Below are positions 1 to 11,114 of a stretch of 64,000 bases of DNA, piece by piece (within the stretch, counting starts at the first letter, position 1; the number at the start of each line of letters is the position of its first letter). The DNA is taken from contig JAPWGK010000011.1 in the NCBI GenBank assembly GCA_029641185.1, positions 248,001-312,000 of the forward strand. The letters run 5' to 3'. The notes below the pieces were generated by a model. That model saw nothing but the letters and a program-made list of their open reading frames with translations, did no database searches and was not told the DNA's origin. The DNA is from Pseudofabraea citricarpa (lineage: Eukaryota; Ascomycota; Leotiomycetes; Helotiales; Dermateaceae). Both the position numbers and the translations under genes were made by a program.

Positions 1-294
1 CCTTCTCCAAATGGACGAGACGAGCATTTCCGACATTTGTGCGGTCTAAGAAACATAATCTTTCAACTGTTAGTGATTCTCAAACCATAATTCTAAACAA
101 AGCACCTACAGATATATCAACGATAAGAATGGTATCAAATTCCAATCCAGCTTTCGAATCAATTTCTTTGTACTATGCTGATCGAATCCATGAGCTTCGG
201 CAATTTCGATGGACGTAAAATCCGACAGCTCTTTATTATCTTCTAGCAGTGAAAGTTGCTTCTCGAGCGGCGGATTAATATCTGTGACAGCCAT
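1..294 (-). CDS. MFS transporter, allantoate-permease (Dal5) type, 5' end only
   Basis: This is the N-terminus of a major facilitator superfamily permease of the Dal5/anion-cation symporter group, which imports small organic anions or vitamins across the plasma membrane. The start is at 294. Exon 1 is 294..110, followed by a 50-nt intron (60..109) with a GTAGGT donor, a CACTAAC branch site and an AAG acceptor. Exon 2 runs 59..1 and leaves the window. The join gives IYLLCFLDRTNVGNARL, the classic end of helix 1 plus the D-R-T-N-x-G-N-A motif. It follows an acidic cytosolic leader and the K-L-I-R-K-L-D-W stretch typical of the group. Only about 80 residues are visible, so the substrate cannot be named and the gene's intactness cannot be judged. 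Confidence 0.85.
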
Positions 295-2314
295 CGTGTC
301 CGAAAGTCAATGTATTGACTCGGAAGAAAAGGATATGAAGGAGTACACAAAAGACTCTGGCCAGGGTTCTGAAACTTTACCCAACCTCAGCAAACTGATG
401 TCCCCCTTAATATACCCCAACATCTACAGGTCAGCCGCATCTTCCCGTGGGGAGAATGAATCTGACATGCAGATAAAATGTGGCACAATCATTCCAGACC
501 AAGGCCCTACATGCATGCCAAGGCGTAACTCAAATAAGCCTCCTCGGTAATTGGCTCGCGGGGAACATAATATAGACGTGTGCCGTCTCTCATATGCACG
601 ATAAGGTGTTACATTTAACCCTCGCACAAATAATTGGGCCACGGTACGTTTCCAAAAGCAAGGAAGTCCTAAGGTCGAGATCGTTTGGGTAGGTGTGTGG
701 ACAACGTGTTACCGAGGACAAATCATATCCTGGATCGATTGTACTGTCATCAGAAGGATATTACATCCATGTCATACATGTATGCAGTAATGAGTAATCT
801 TTTCTTATCAAACCAAGCAAGTGTTCTTATTGCTTGATTATACGAGAGCCATTCACTAGAGGCCCAATTTGATTGTAACCAGCATAAAAGCACAAACACT
901 TATCTACTGTGGCTGAAAAGACTGGTGTCGCTTGACTTGATTTACTTGAACTTATGCTCCCAAGACTTTATCATCTTGCTGTTGTGGCATAACACATAGA
1001 GGTGCCAGCTTCCTATGCCGAGCCAAGAACTTCCCCTCACTTCAAGTGACAGCTGCGTTCCGCTTCATTTGTATAGGTAGGCTTTACGAGGACCTCGGAA
1101 CGAGAAAGCCACATAAATATCTGGACTTTTGCTTTGAATAGGAAATAAGGGCCGCAGATTGAGTTTCCTACCAGCTTGGCATCCCAGCAAAACGCCAATG
1201 CCACTCTCACGCCAGTAAAGCGGGGCCATCTTCATTTTGTCTGAGCTCTTCTGTATATATGGAATAGGCGTTATGTATTCGGTCAGAGTGAGGTTTGAGT
1301 CTCGTAAAACGAGGATGTTGGAATTGTTGTGGTGGAGCGGATCGGAAGGCTTGGTGCAAAGCTTCAAAAAGCTTGGTGGGGCCACTGGCTTGGTCTGCTG
1401 GAAATGGCGCCGCCACCTGTGCAACATGAGTTCTTCTCATCAACTCGACATTTCACAATTTTCCTTTTCAATAACCTGATGAATTCTCTTTTGTGCCTGG
1501 GGACACAAACGAAGAGATTTGTAAATTTGATGCTAAAATATGAAGTTGATGTGCATGCTCTATCGATCGGCAGAGCGCATTATTTAGTGTTCCAAGTGCT
1601 TACTATTTGCTTCCAAATACTGTATAATTCTATAAAATACACTTATTACAAAGGGAGAACAAATTTTGATTGGATGCAGCAAAAAAGGCAGTGATATCGT
1701 GGCTAAAAGATGAAGTTACTTTAAGAGATCACGTAATAAAATAGGACTCTCTCAATATCAGCACTAAAGTAACTGACACATATCACCATGCTAGTTTCTC
1801 TAATACAAAAGCTGGGCCACATTTATCGGTCCGGATAAAGTTCATGGCGATATGTTTACCATACAACAAGTATTATACCTATGACAGCTAAGAATAAATA
1901 AATGGAGGTTAGCACGCCGAATTACATCAAGTTCTATATCATGAAACAGAGAAGCATTTAAGGATAGCAGGTAACATGCATGAAAATGACTGTAGGGAGC
2001 CAATTTCATTCCGGAAAAACTCCAACATAAAAAATCAGGGGGCATCAAAACGTGAGTCAAGGCGAGCAGATTGTTCAAAAATGGTTGCAAGACGAAAACG
2101 AAAAATCTTCACTTTCGTACGTATTAGTAGTAGCAGACTAGATGATTTCATTCCTCGCTGAATGGGAGGATATTCTGTTAGAATACCACAAGATCTTGTA
2201 AAAGTTAACTAGGGGGAAAAAAACACCTCAACGCCAGGTTTTCCTCTCTTTCAACGCCATATCGTAACAGTCATTATGGCAAACCATCCTCTAATATATA
2301 CATGGACCATAGGA
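295..2314. other. Intergenic spacer, no supported gene
   Basis: This 2-kb spacer lies between the divergently read start of the MFS gene and the 3' end of MAD1. It holds the MFS promoter and probably the MAD1 3' untranslated region. Several overlapping ORFs of 60-121 codons at 1065-1700 lie on both strands. They show no family motif, signal peptide or consistent splice signals, so none is called. Confidence 0.6.
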
Positions 2315-4645
2315 TTAAACTTCGATCCTTCTCGTGACACCATCCTCGCCAACTCTTGATTCCTCGAAGAACTCAAGCGTTAGAGCTGCCAACAGGCAAG
2401 GAATCGAGGCCCTCTCCTTCACCCAAAACTTCACCTGGTCATGAATCTTCTTCGCAAATGCACTTTGAGGTCCTCCACTGATCTTCATGGTACCTCGCTC
2501 TCCATCAAATTCGATACTGTTTTCATCGTCGCCTTGACTATGATAAAAGAAAGAAGTGACTTTCATCTTGCCATTAGGCAGGAACATAACATCCCACCCA
2601 AGGATTGACGAAACCGCTTCACGAAATTCCATTGTCTTGGAGGCCCAGACCTTCTTCAAACGATCATTTCTTTTCTTTTCGGAATTGAGCTCCTGATAAG
2701 CATCTTGGACATCACGCTGTGAGGCCTGTAAAGCAGATACAGGCACAGATTGAGGGTGTCCATTTTGCAGTTGGGCCATCAGATCTGCGTTCTCCTTTCG
2801 TAAAGCAGTGAGAGTGGATAGTTTGATAGCCTCAGCGTCGGACGTTGGGTTGGAGCGAAGTGACAAGATCCGCGTCTTGCTTTGGGTGGTAGCGACTTCA
2901 AGGCGTTCTTTTGTGACTGAAAGTTCCTTCTTGAGAATTTTGATGGAAGTTTGTAGGGTGCTTATGTCCTCTTGCTGTTTTCGATTTTTGCGAGTCAGCT
3001 GGCCCAACTGTTCGTTATCTTCAGACGAGGCGCGAGGACGCTTGTTACCAACAGTTTCGGGAGCTGGCGTAGATTCTGCTGTAGCAAGATCATTTTGAAG
3101 AGTCTGAACTTCTTGTCGATATTGGTCAACCATATCTTCGAGCTCTTGTATCCGCTGGAGCTTTTGTGCATCTGCACTTTCGGGTTGGAATGTTGTTTCT
3201 TCGGTATCAAAAGTCTTCAGCTGTGCTCGGAGATATTCCACTTCTTTGATGGCAAGTGCTCGCTGTCTTTCCATACGGAGACGAGCTTTGCCATCTCCAC
3301 CACCTCCGGTTGACTTTGCTTTCTCAATTTGCTCTGAAAGATTGGCCTTTTCTGCCTCAAGGCTTTGAATTATATTTTCCTTCTCCGTGACTGCTGCCTC
3401 GACAGAACCAAATCTCTCCACCAGAGTTGCCGAATGAAGTCGCTCCTCAACCAACGCTCTTGCAATTGCTTCTGGAGAATCAAACTCGGGTTGACCATCA
3501 GCTCCAGCTTGGCTTTGTAAATAGGCAGTCCATGCAAGGCGTTCATCTTCAAGTCTTTGGCGTTGTATTCTTGCCTCTCCAAGTTCGTTCTGTAAACCTT
3601 CAATGGAATCGACCTGTCGTTGTAAAGACCTTTTCTCTTCCTCGACAACTTCAATACTCTTATGTAGCCTTCGGAAATGCTTTAGTTCGGCGGCTTGCTC
3701 CCGGTTGGTAGCTTCCAGGGTCCGTATATGGGCAACCTGCTCGCTGAGTTCCCTCTTAATTATGCCGAGAGTATCCGCATCCCCAGTTTGTGCCTTCAAT
3801 CGCAGAACTTCAGCCTCTAATGAACCAACAGTAGACTCCTTTTCAGCCAGGAGTTGCTGTGCCTCCTGCAGAGATGCCTCTCTCCTTTCAGAGTCTTGGT
3901 GCAACTCCTCTACAGTTTGCTGCAGTGTTTGATTCCTAGACTCGAGCTCTGCCGCTCGCCTCTCAAGATTTCGAGCATTCTCCTCCTGTTCTGTTCTGAT
4001 ATCTTCTACGTCCTCCTCCAGAACCCTCTTGCTTTCCTCTACATCTCTTACCCGTCTCTCGAGCGCAGCCTTTTCGTTACTTGCAGCATCTCGAACCTCG
4101 GTCATCTCCTTGAGGAGGGACTCGTATTGACGGATGGCTTTTAATCGTTCTCCTTCCGCAGATTGCATCTTCTTGAAATCATCTTCCGCTTTCCTCCTTG
4201 TATCACGGAGTTCAGTGTCGTGTCGTAAAGTTGCCAATTCCTCTTCCTGCTTATGCGAGTCCAGAGAGTATTTGAGAGATTTCACCTCTGCCTTCAATTC
4301 ATCAATCTCTTTCCTCCGACGATCATAATCAATTTCGGGTTCGGGCTGTCTTTCTCTTGCTGTTTCCCCCGACGCGACGCGCGACTGTCTCCTTGAGGTT
4401 GTCGACTCAGCTCCAGTTAGGAAGTCGAAAGTTGGCTGAGAGTTTGCGGCGCGCATGATGGATATCTAGTTTCATGATCAAGTCAGTCCACGAACTCCAC
4501 TCTGTTCAATTGCCTTTGAAGCTTAGCTACTCACTCTTGATTGACCTCGGGGAAGACTGCTACCGATGCTTGTTCTGTGCCCTCCGGTAATCGAGCTTCG
4601 ACGCCGCGGCAGGTTACCCGCATCTTGAGGCGTGTGGGCCCTCAT
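2315..4645 (-). CDS. MAD1: Spindle assembly checkpoint protein Mad1
   Basis: Mad1 recruits Mad2 to unattached kinetochores and the nuclear envelope and drives its conversion into the anaphase inhibitor. The model has two exons: 4645..4535 (37 codons) and 4465..2315. The 69-nt intron between them has a GTGAGT donor, a CTGAC branch site and a TAG acceptor. The joined protein is 753 residues. An ATG at 4456 would also open the frame, but the upstream exon is in phase, has a stop before it and adds the basic leader expected of fungal Mad1. Visible features are the conserved QPTFDFLTG near the N-terminus and a coiled coil over most of the length. The Mad2-binding motif RILSLRSNP sits near residue 569. 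The Bub1-binding RLK motif (RLKKVW) is near 639, ahead of a C-terminal RWD-fold head ending in VKERASIPCLLAALTLEFFE. Confidence 0.95.
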
Positions 4646-5851
4646 TCTGTAAACCTATCAAGGTGCCGCGACAGTGGTGTTGCTGATGATGAAGGTTGTC
4701 GCAAAGACGCAATGGTTCTACAAAGAGTCGCGGGCTGGGAGTATAGTCACGTGATTTGGAAAACACAAAATATCACAACTCAGGTTGGCATGGTGAACAT
4801 GAACCGAATTTAGAAGAGATCTCAAAAGCATCGTTACTTTGATATGCACCCCATTCTTCTAGATAGTAAGTCATTATACATGAAAGATAATCGTATTAGA
4901 ACAATTCTATTTTTGTTTTGATGGTTTTCTCTTTGTGCTATATACACTATCAGTTTATATGCAGAAGTCACTACATTTCCCCTTACATGGGATACAAACT
5001 TTGATCAGACAAAGTATTTGTTGTTGTAGACGTGTATTTTGACATTCTGTAGAACTTGCTTTCGTTGTAAATTTTCGAATTTTATATCTCGCTGCAACAC
5101 TTTCATATTTCAGCAAAAACAGCATACTTTATAAGACAATGGATATTTCCCAAGACATGTTAGGTCGAGACTATACCTCTGCTGAAATCACTTGTCGGTC
5201 TCTGTTTAGCCCAGAATTCAACTCGAAACTTGCTGTCTTCTAGAATGCTGGTGGTCAGACTATTGGTGAACTTTATATTAAACGACTCTACTAAGAGCAA
5301 ACAGTTACCAATGGAACTCACTTTCTCTTCTTCAATACATCCATCGATGACACAAAAGCTTTAAGCTTCCTCCAGTTTTTCTTTGACAAAGTTATTGTTC
5401 TTGGCAATAGTTCTCCGTACGTCGTCTGATCTAGAAGACATAGCCCCGATGACTAATGAACCTGATAGCCACGTTTGTCTCAAGGAACTCGACCTGGTTG
5501 AAAAAGATAGTAGGGCACAACGTCGTCATCATGACAGCGGCGGGTACCTGAATCGTGCGCCCGCCAAGAATGGCAGAGAGTAATTGGGTAGGAAAGCTGA
5601 GAGGGGTCCTGTCGGCTCAGTTCTGGCCCACCCCGGCTATTCCATGCCAAAGCTTGCATCGCTTACCTCAGCGATATCAGGAAAGCCGAAAGCAGAGCGT
5701 CACAGGAAGAAACGCTTCTATCCTGCTTCACACAACTTCCCTTCGACCCATGGCTTTCAACCAACGGTAACCTTTCTGCAGCATCTGCTGCACCATCTCT
5801 TTCATAGTTCACAACCTATAGGCGACAATATAACACGTTCATTAACGCACA
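4646..5851. other. Divergent promoter spacer, MAD1 / TAM41
   Basis: MAD1 (minus) and TAM41 (plus) are read away from each other across this 1.2-kb spacer. The part at 4850-5350 is AT-rich. A few short ORFs show no recognisable product, and no repeat or RNA gene was seen. Confidence 0.6.
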
Positions 5852-7510
5852 ATGCCTCCACTACGTTCCTCAGTAAGTTCCAGGTGCAAGCAGTTGCTTC
5901 ATGCTTCGGTCATGCTTCGGTCATGCTTCAGATACTGACGTCTGTTCCTATGACAGTATGTGAAGGCTGTAGGAAACTTAGGATATGCAACTCAGGCCAG
6001 ACTCCTCATTCCGAGTGCATACACAGCTCTTTATAGCCACAGCAACACACCATTCCGAACCTCAGCGAGTCGCGTTTATACGACCAAAGGAGAGAAGGAT
6101 GGAGGAGTGAACCCAAGTGAACAAGCTGGCAGCGAGAAGGCCTCCGACTCAGCGACTTCAAAATCAGCCGCCTCTTCGTCCAGCGGTGCATCGACTGCGA
6201 GCTCTTCGAACATTACAAAGAGTGCTCCAATTGATTGGGAAGAGAATCCAGACTTTAATATTTCCCGGTTCCAAGATCTCCCACATTCGAACTTCGGCGT
6301 CAACCAGCATATGAAAATAAACGACGAGTTTAAGGAAGCGTTGAGACAGGTCTTGTGGAAGTTCAAAGCTCCAATCCGATACGCGTTCGCATATGGTTCT
6401 GGCGTATTTCCTCAATCGAAGGACGTGGGAGCGCCATCAACATCGTCTAGTCGAACGTCGATCCATGCGAACCCTCCGTTGGCTGTGCAGAAAGCTCAAG
6501 GCGGTACTCCGAAGATGATCGATTTCATATTCGGTGTCTCTTACACCCAACATTGGCATTCGTTGAATTTGGCCGAGCACCGGGATCATTACTCTGCAGT
6601 CGGCTCGCTCGGCTCGGGAGCTGTATCCGCAGTACAAGACAAATGGGGCGCTGGAGTATATTTCAATCCGTATGTGACTGTAAACGGCACGCTGATCAAG
6701 TACGGAGTGGTGAACCTGGATACGTTGTGTCAGGATTTATCGGAATGGGACACCTTGTATATAGCCGGACGGCTACACAAGCCCGTCAAGATTCTACGGG
6801 ACGATCCACGTGTACGTCTCGCCAACCAAATCAATCTAATCGCAGCCCTTCGGACTGCTTTACTTCTCCTAGGACCTGAATTTACCGAGCAAGAACTCTA
6901 CGGTACTATCGCCAATATATCATATATGGGTGATCCGCGAATGGTTCTACCCACTGAAGATCCCTCGAAGGTCGCTAACATCGTGGGCAACAACCTCCCC
7001 AATTTCCGCCAACTCTATTCTCCACTGATAGATAACCTCCCTAATGTATCTTTCGCTGACGCAAAATGTTCCACACCAAACTGGACATGGGACCCCACTG
7101 CCAACGTCAGACTACAGCAAGATATGGATCCAATCAAGCGAGGTAATATGGTCCGACGACTTCCAAAATCCTTCCGCTCCAAGTTGTACTTCCGGTACCA
7201 GTCTAAATTCGAGATTCCACGCTTGGAATTCGATCAGATGATGGAGAATACTGCAGACGAGAGTCCAGAGCGCATCAACCGACGAGAGGGAGGTGGATTC
7301 GAACAACGCATTGCCTCGCAGCCGGCCGAAGACCTGAGAAAGGAAGTCCGAGGCGTGATTAAGAAGACAATCGGATGGCCAAGCACAAGCCAGAGCCTTA
7401 AAGGTATCGTCACGGGAGGGTTCGGCAGAACGTACAGATATATGAGCGAGAAGATGGCCAAGCACCGACAAGGAAAGGAGAAGGCTGCCGCTACCAAGAA
7501 GAGCGAGTAG
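5852..7510 (+). CDS. TAM41: Mitochondrial phosphatidate cytidylyltransferase Tam41 (CDP-diacylglycerol synthase)
   Basis: Tam41 makes CDP-diacylglycerol from phosphatidic acid and CTP at the matrix face of the inner mitochondrial membrane, the first step towards cardiolipin. Exon 1 is a mini-exon (5852..5872, seven codons). The 84-nt intron is 5873..5956 (GTAAGT..CAG) and exon 2 is 5957..7510, giving 524 residues. Exon 2 has no ATG near its start, so the mini-exon supplies the start. The N-terminus is poor in acidic residues and rich in Arg, Ser and Ala, as expected for a mitochondrial presequence, and is followed by a Ser/Ala-rich linker. The nucleotidyltransferase signature YGSGVF lies near residues 153-158 and MIDFIFGV follows with its catalytic Asp. 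The family block around W-H-x-x-N-L-x-x-H-x-x-H-Y-S is intact. The intron contains a short direct repeat of CATGCTTCGGT. Confidence 0.95.
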
Positions 7511-8786
7511 GACGAAACGAAATAAAGCGAACCAACCAACCCCCATGAACGGCGAGGATTAGGTTCATTGCATTCCCAATGTAATAGTGTCTACTTTTGT
7601 ATATGTCTACATCATCTCTAGCTGATGACGAATTTCCTTTGTTGTTTGCCTTTTACATATGGCTCGCTCTCTCCCCCACAGGATAGGAGACACGTGAGTG
7701 GGTGGGAATGGAAATGTACATAGAAAACCCCATCACACACGTCAAGAGCAGAGCAGAGCAGAGTAGCAGCACCGCTACCTACCTACCACCAGTAGCTAAG
7801 GTAGCTAACTAGCTTACAAGTACCACCTCGAGAAAAAAAAAACTTGAGGGGTGAAGCATCTTCTCCCTGTCTATCCACAGTAGATAGAAAGAGAAAAAAA
7901 ATCTAAAAAAAAAACGGAGAAGCAAGTCAAACCAAACCAGAACCAGAACACGTCGAGTAAAAGATCCAAAGATAAAAATCAACCCGTCGGCAATTCCACC
8001 TGCGCATTTCCTGGGTAGGCTACCTAGGTAGGGAAAAGTAAGATTTCAAAAGTGAGGTAGGCCCTTTCATACGAATCATTCATTCATCGCGTGAGATGCT
8101 ACTGTACTTTCTTACCTGGCTACACGTGGTACTCAAACCCAAAATCTCAAGCCAAAGCCAAAGCCAAATCCAAATCCAACGCGGCTTCGGAATCCGATAC
8201 ATGAAGCTATAGGTACTTTATAAATAACCCGCTAATAACCAGACATTCACTGCCACCTAGCTGTCTAGCCGTAAGAGTCAATTAAACACAAAAGAATACA
8301 CCCAAAAAGGTTTCACGATTGTTTGAAGATTTCTTTCTTTGCTTTTCATTCATCTCATCCCGAACTACGTGTCTAAGGTACAGCATTTTCTTTTTGTACA
8401 ATCCCCCGTCGTTCCCGTCCTTGCACCTGTACCCATCTCGCACTCGTTCGTTTCGTTCGTTCTTCGTTTTGTTCTTCGTTCATCGTTCATCGTACTCTTA
8501 CTTCTTCGTACAACAACAAACCACAAACCACAAAGACGCTAATAAGAAAGAGGAAGAAGCTTTCATTCGTTCATTCCTCCTTCCATATTTCTTCTTCCTC
8601 CTCCTCTTCTTCTCCTCTGTGCAACAACCGCATTCCATTCCACAGCATCGCTCATCCAACGAGGGAAGCGAAGAAAAAAGAATTACTCGCTAAAAAGGCC
8701 AAATTCAAAACAGAGAGATTCCCAAAACACACAAAAAACGCCGGTCCGATCCTACCTGCCTATATATGCTGTCTTCGTGTCCGAAC
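7511..8786. other. Convergent spacer with low-complexity DNA
   Basis: TAM41 and the NIPA gene converge here, so the spacer holds two 3' untranslated regions. It contains AGAGC-type and CTACC-type short repeats at 7740-7810, A-runs at 7835-7915, a CCAAAG/CCAAAT repeat near 8150-8180 and a TC-rich tract at 8575-8625. A 124-codon plus-strand ORF at 8319..8693 is built from this low-complexity sequence and is not called. Confidence 0.6.
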
Positions 8787-11114
8787 TCACAAGAACGCCC
8801 CTCTGTTCCCATGCCCGTTCCCTCCTCCGAGATCCCCGCCCCCATCACCACCACCGCCACCATATCGAGGATCGTTCCATTTTTGACGCTGCTCTTCATA
8901 CGAGTCACGCCCCTCATCGTCATCGTAATCGTCGTCGAGTTCTTTGTCGCGTTTATATTTCGTCCGGAGCGGAGCTGGAGGCGAGGCCGTGAATGCAGCA
9001 CCAGTGATATTTCTCATGTCACGATCGGATGCAGCTTTCGCAGCGTCGGCACGTGGTCGTACCTTGCTGTCCGGACTGGGCCACTCGTCGGATTCGTCGG
9101 ACTCGTCATATTGTGGAAGGGCAGGCATGGAGTGTGAATCACCCTTCACCAATCCGAGGCGCTCTTCTTCCGTGGCGCCTTTGGTAGCCGCGTTACTGTT
9201 TCTGTGCCCAAGCCCCAGTCGGGGTAAAGGCGAGCGCGCTCGAGAGGTTGAAGGCATCGGTTCATTGTCTCTTTCGACTTGTGCTTGTGCTTGGCCTTTC
9301 TTGAAGACGTTCTGGAAGGAGAATTGACGACGTGCCGAGTGAGGTGGTGGAGCTGGAGGTACTGAACTACTATCTCGAGAACCCGTGCGCTGGCTTATTG
9401 TCTCTGGATCGGCAATAGTGATATGGCGATCAGAATCATTTGCTCCTTCATATGCTGTTTTATGGAGGGAATCTGGCAGCCCATAAGTGTGACCTCTATC
9501 ATTTGGGCGTCCATAATATGAGTTTCCTCCTTCTGACTTGGGGATGGATATCTCAGTCAAAGCAACGGGATGCATAGGACTTCTAGTTGCATGTCTGGGG
9601 CTTCCTGGTGTCATACGATCGCGAATACTGCCGAAGAAAGAAGACCCCAGTCCTCCAGTGTTAGGTCGACGTTCTTCCTCGTTATCTGAATCTGATTCAG
9701 ATGGGAAGTGAGACATGCCGAGAGGAGGATGCACTTGAGGTGTTCGAGGAGGTGCAGGGGAATTAGTATCCATGAGTGGGAAGGGAAGATTGGAACTACC
9801 ACGAGAACGATTTGTACCCATGGTCGTCCTACGTCTTCGAAGACCATCCCACTCGATTTGCTCATTCTCGCCAATAGGCGCAAGATCCGCTTGCTTCTCT
9901 TCGTGAAGGCGTCGTAATTCGTCCTCTTCCATCTTTTGGCGCGTAACAGAAAATCGTCGAACAATCGTTCCCAGACCCGCTCCTCGGATAGCATCTGCTT
10001 TTGGCTCTGTTTCTGGCTGCTCCTGCTCGGCGATAGTCCGTACCTGGTCCAGATCACCTGCAAATACGGCGGCGTCTGGTACATCCTTGGCCGATTTCGA
10101 AAGCTGGAGGAGTACAACGCCAGCGCAAATAACAAAGAATCCCATCACCACTGTGATGATAGAGGTAGGAGTTCCCTTGAAACCCCTGAAAAGAATTACA
10201 GACGTGATAATCGTTGAGCTCGTGAAAAACACATAATAAGTAGGCGTAACCAATGCGGCATTAAAAAGATTCAAAGCTTTCTATATGATGGTCAGTATTC
10301 GACTTTTTGGCAGGCGAGTTAGACTTACGTTGAGATAAATAATCTCAGTGAGAAGAGTCGCTATAACAAAAACGAATAACACATAAAGGAACCACTGGTC
10401 GTATTGCTTTGTCCCTCCAATCTGAGCAACAATAGCAGCACCCAGTCCTTGGGTCGCAACAACACTCAGACCACCGATTAAGCTGCAAATCGACAGATAG
10501 ACAAGCATGGATTTCTTTCCATATCGCGGCCCAGCCCAGAGCGCAATAAAGGTGCAACTAATGATGACAACGCCGGCATAAGTAAGAAAGCCGGGAGCAA
10601 TAACGAAATGCTGCATTTCCTGGATGGTAGCCGCGGACGACTCTGACGGTCCGTTCATGGCAATCACCACGGATCCAATAATACACAAGAAACATCCCAC
10701 CTTGCCCACCATACTCAGTCTTTCTTTCAGGAAGATGGCCGAGAGGACTGTCGTGATTACCACGGACAAAGCTCCCAGAGGTGTAACTAAGATGGCATCT
10801 ACGAAGGCATATGCCACGAAATTGCAGATCTCGCCGATGATCATGAGCGACATTCCACCCCACCAGAAAGCATTCTTCAAGTATCCGTATCCCTCTCCTG
10901 CTTCCTCATTGTATTTCTCGTTTGCTCGCAGCAAACCAATCTTTTTCATGACGAATGATATTCCAATAAACACGCCCGACGCAATAGCCAGACTTATGCC
11001 AATTGCTTTGAATATGGGAGGTCTCTTCTCTGTCGCTGCCTCGGTCGTGCTCGTGGTATTCGCTCTGGCGTATATGAGATGCGCGACCTGCAGAGCATGC
11101 GCAGTGTTCTCCAT
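8787..11114 (-). CDS. NIPA-type magnesium transporter (DUF803)
   Basis: NIPA proteins are polytopic Mg2+ transporters or receptors of the plasma membrane and endosomes, built on a drug/metabolite-transporter-like fold. Exon 1 is 11114..10329. A 48-nt intron (10281..10328; GTAAGT donor, TACTGAC branch site, TAG acceptor) leads to exon 2, 10280..8787. The protein is 759 residues. The helical core fills about the first 350 residues, including GISFVMKKIGL and EICNFVAYAFVDAILVTPLGAL, which are family hallmarks. The join restores the helix IIYLN/KALNLFNAALV. The remaining 400 or so residues are a disordered cytosolic tail with Ser/Pro-rich and Arg/Asp/Glu-rich stretches, ending in a poly-Gly/Asp segment. 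That long tail is common in filamentous fungi and absent from animal NIPA. Transport specificity is inferred from the family. Confidence 0.92.

Noticed and set aside
1065..1694. Several overlapping ORFs on both strands
   Set aside because: Short, mutually overlapping and without recognisable product or splice sites.
8319..8693. Plus ORF of 124 codons
   Set aside because: It consists of TC-rich and CA-rich low-complexity sequence in a 3' region between convergent genes.
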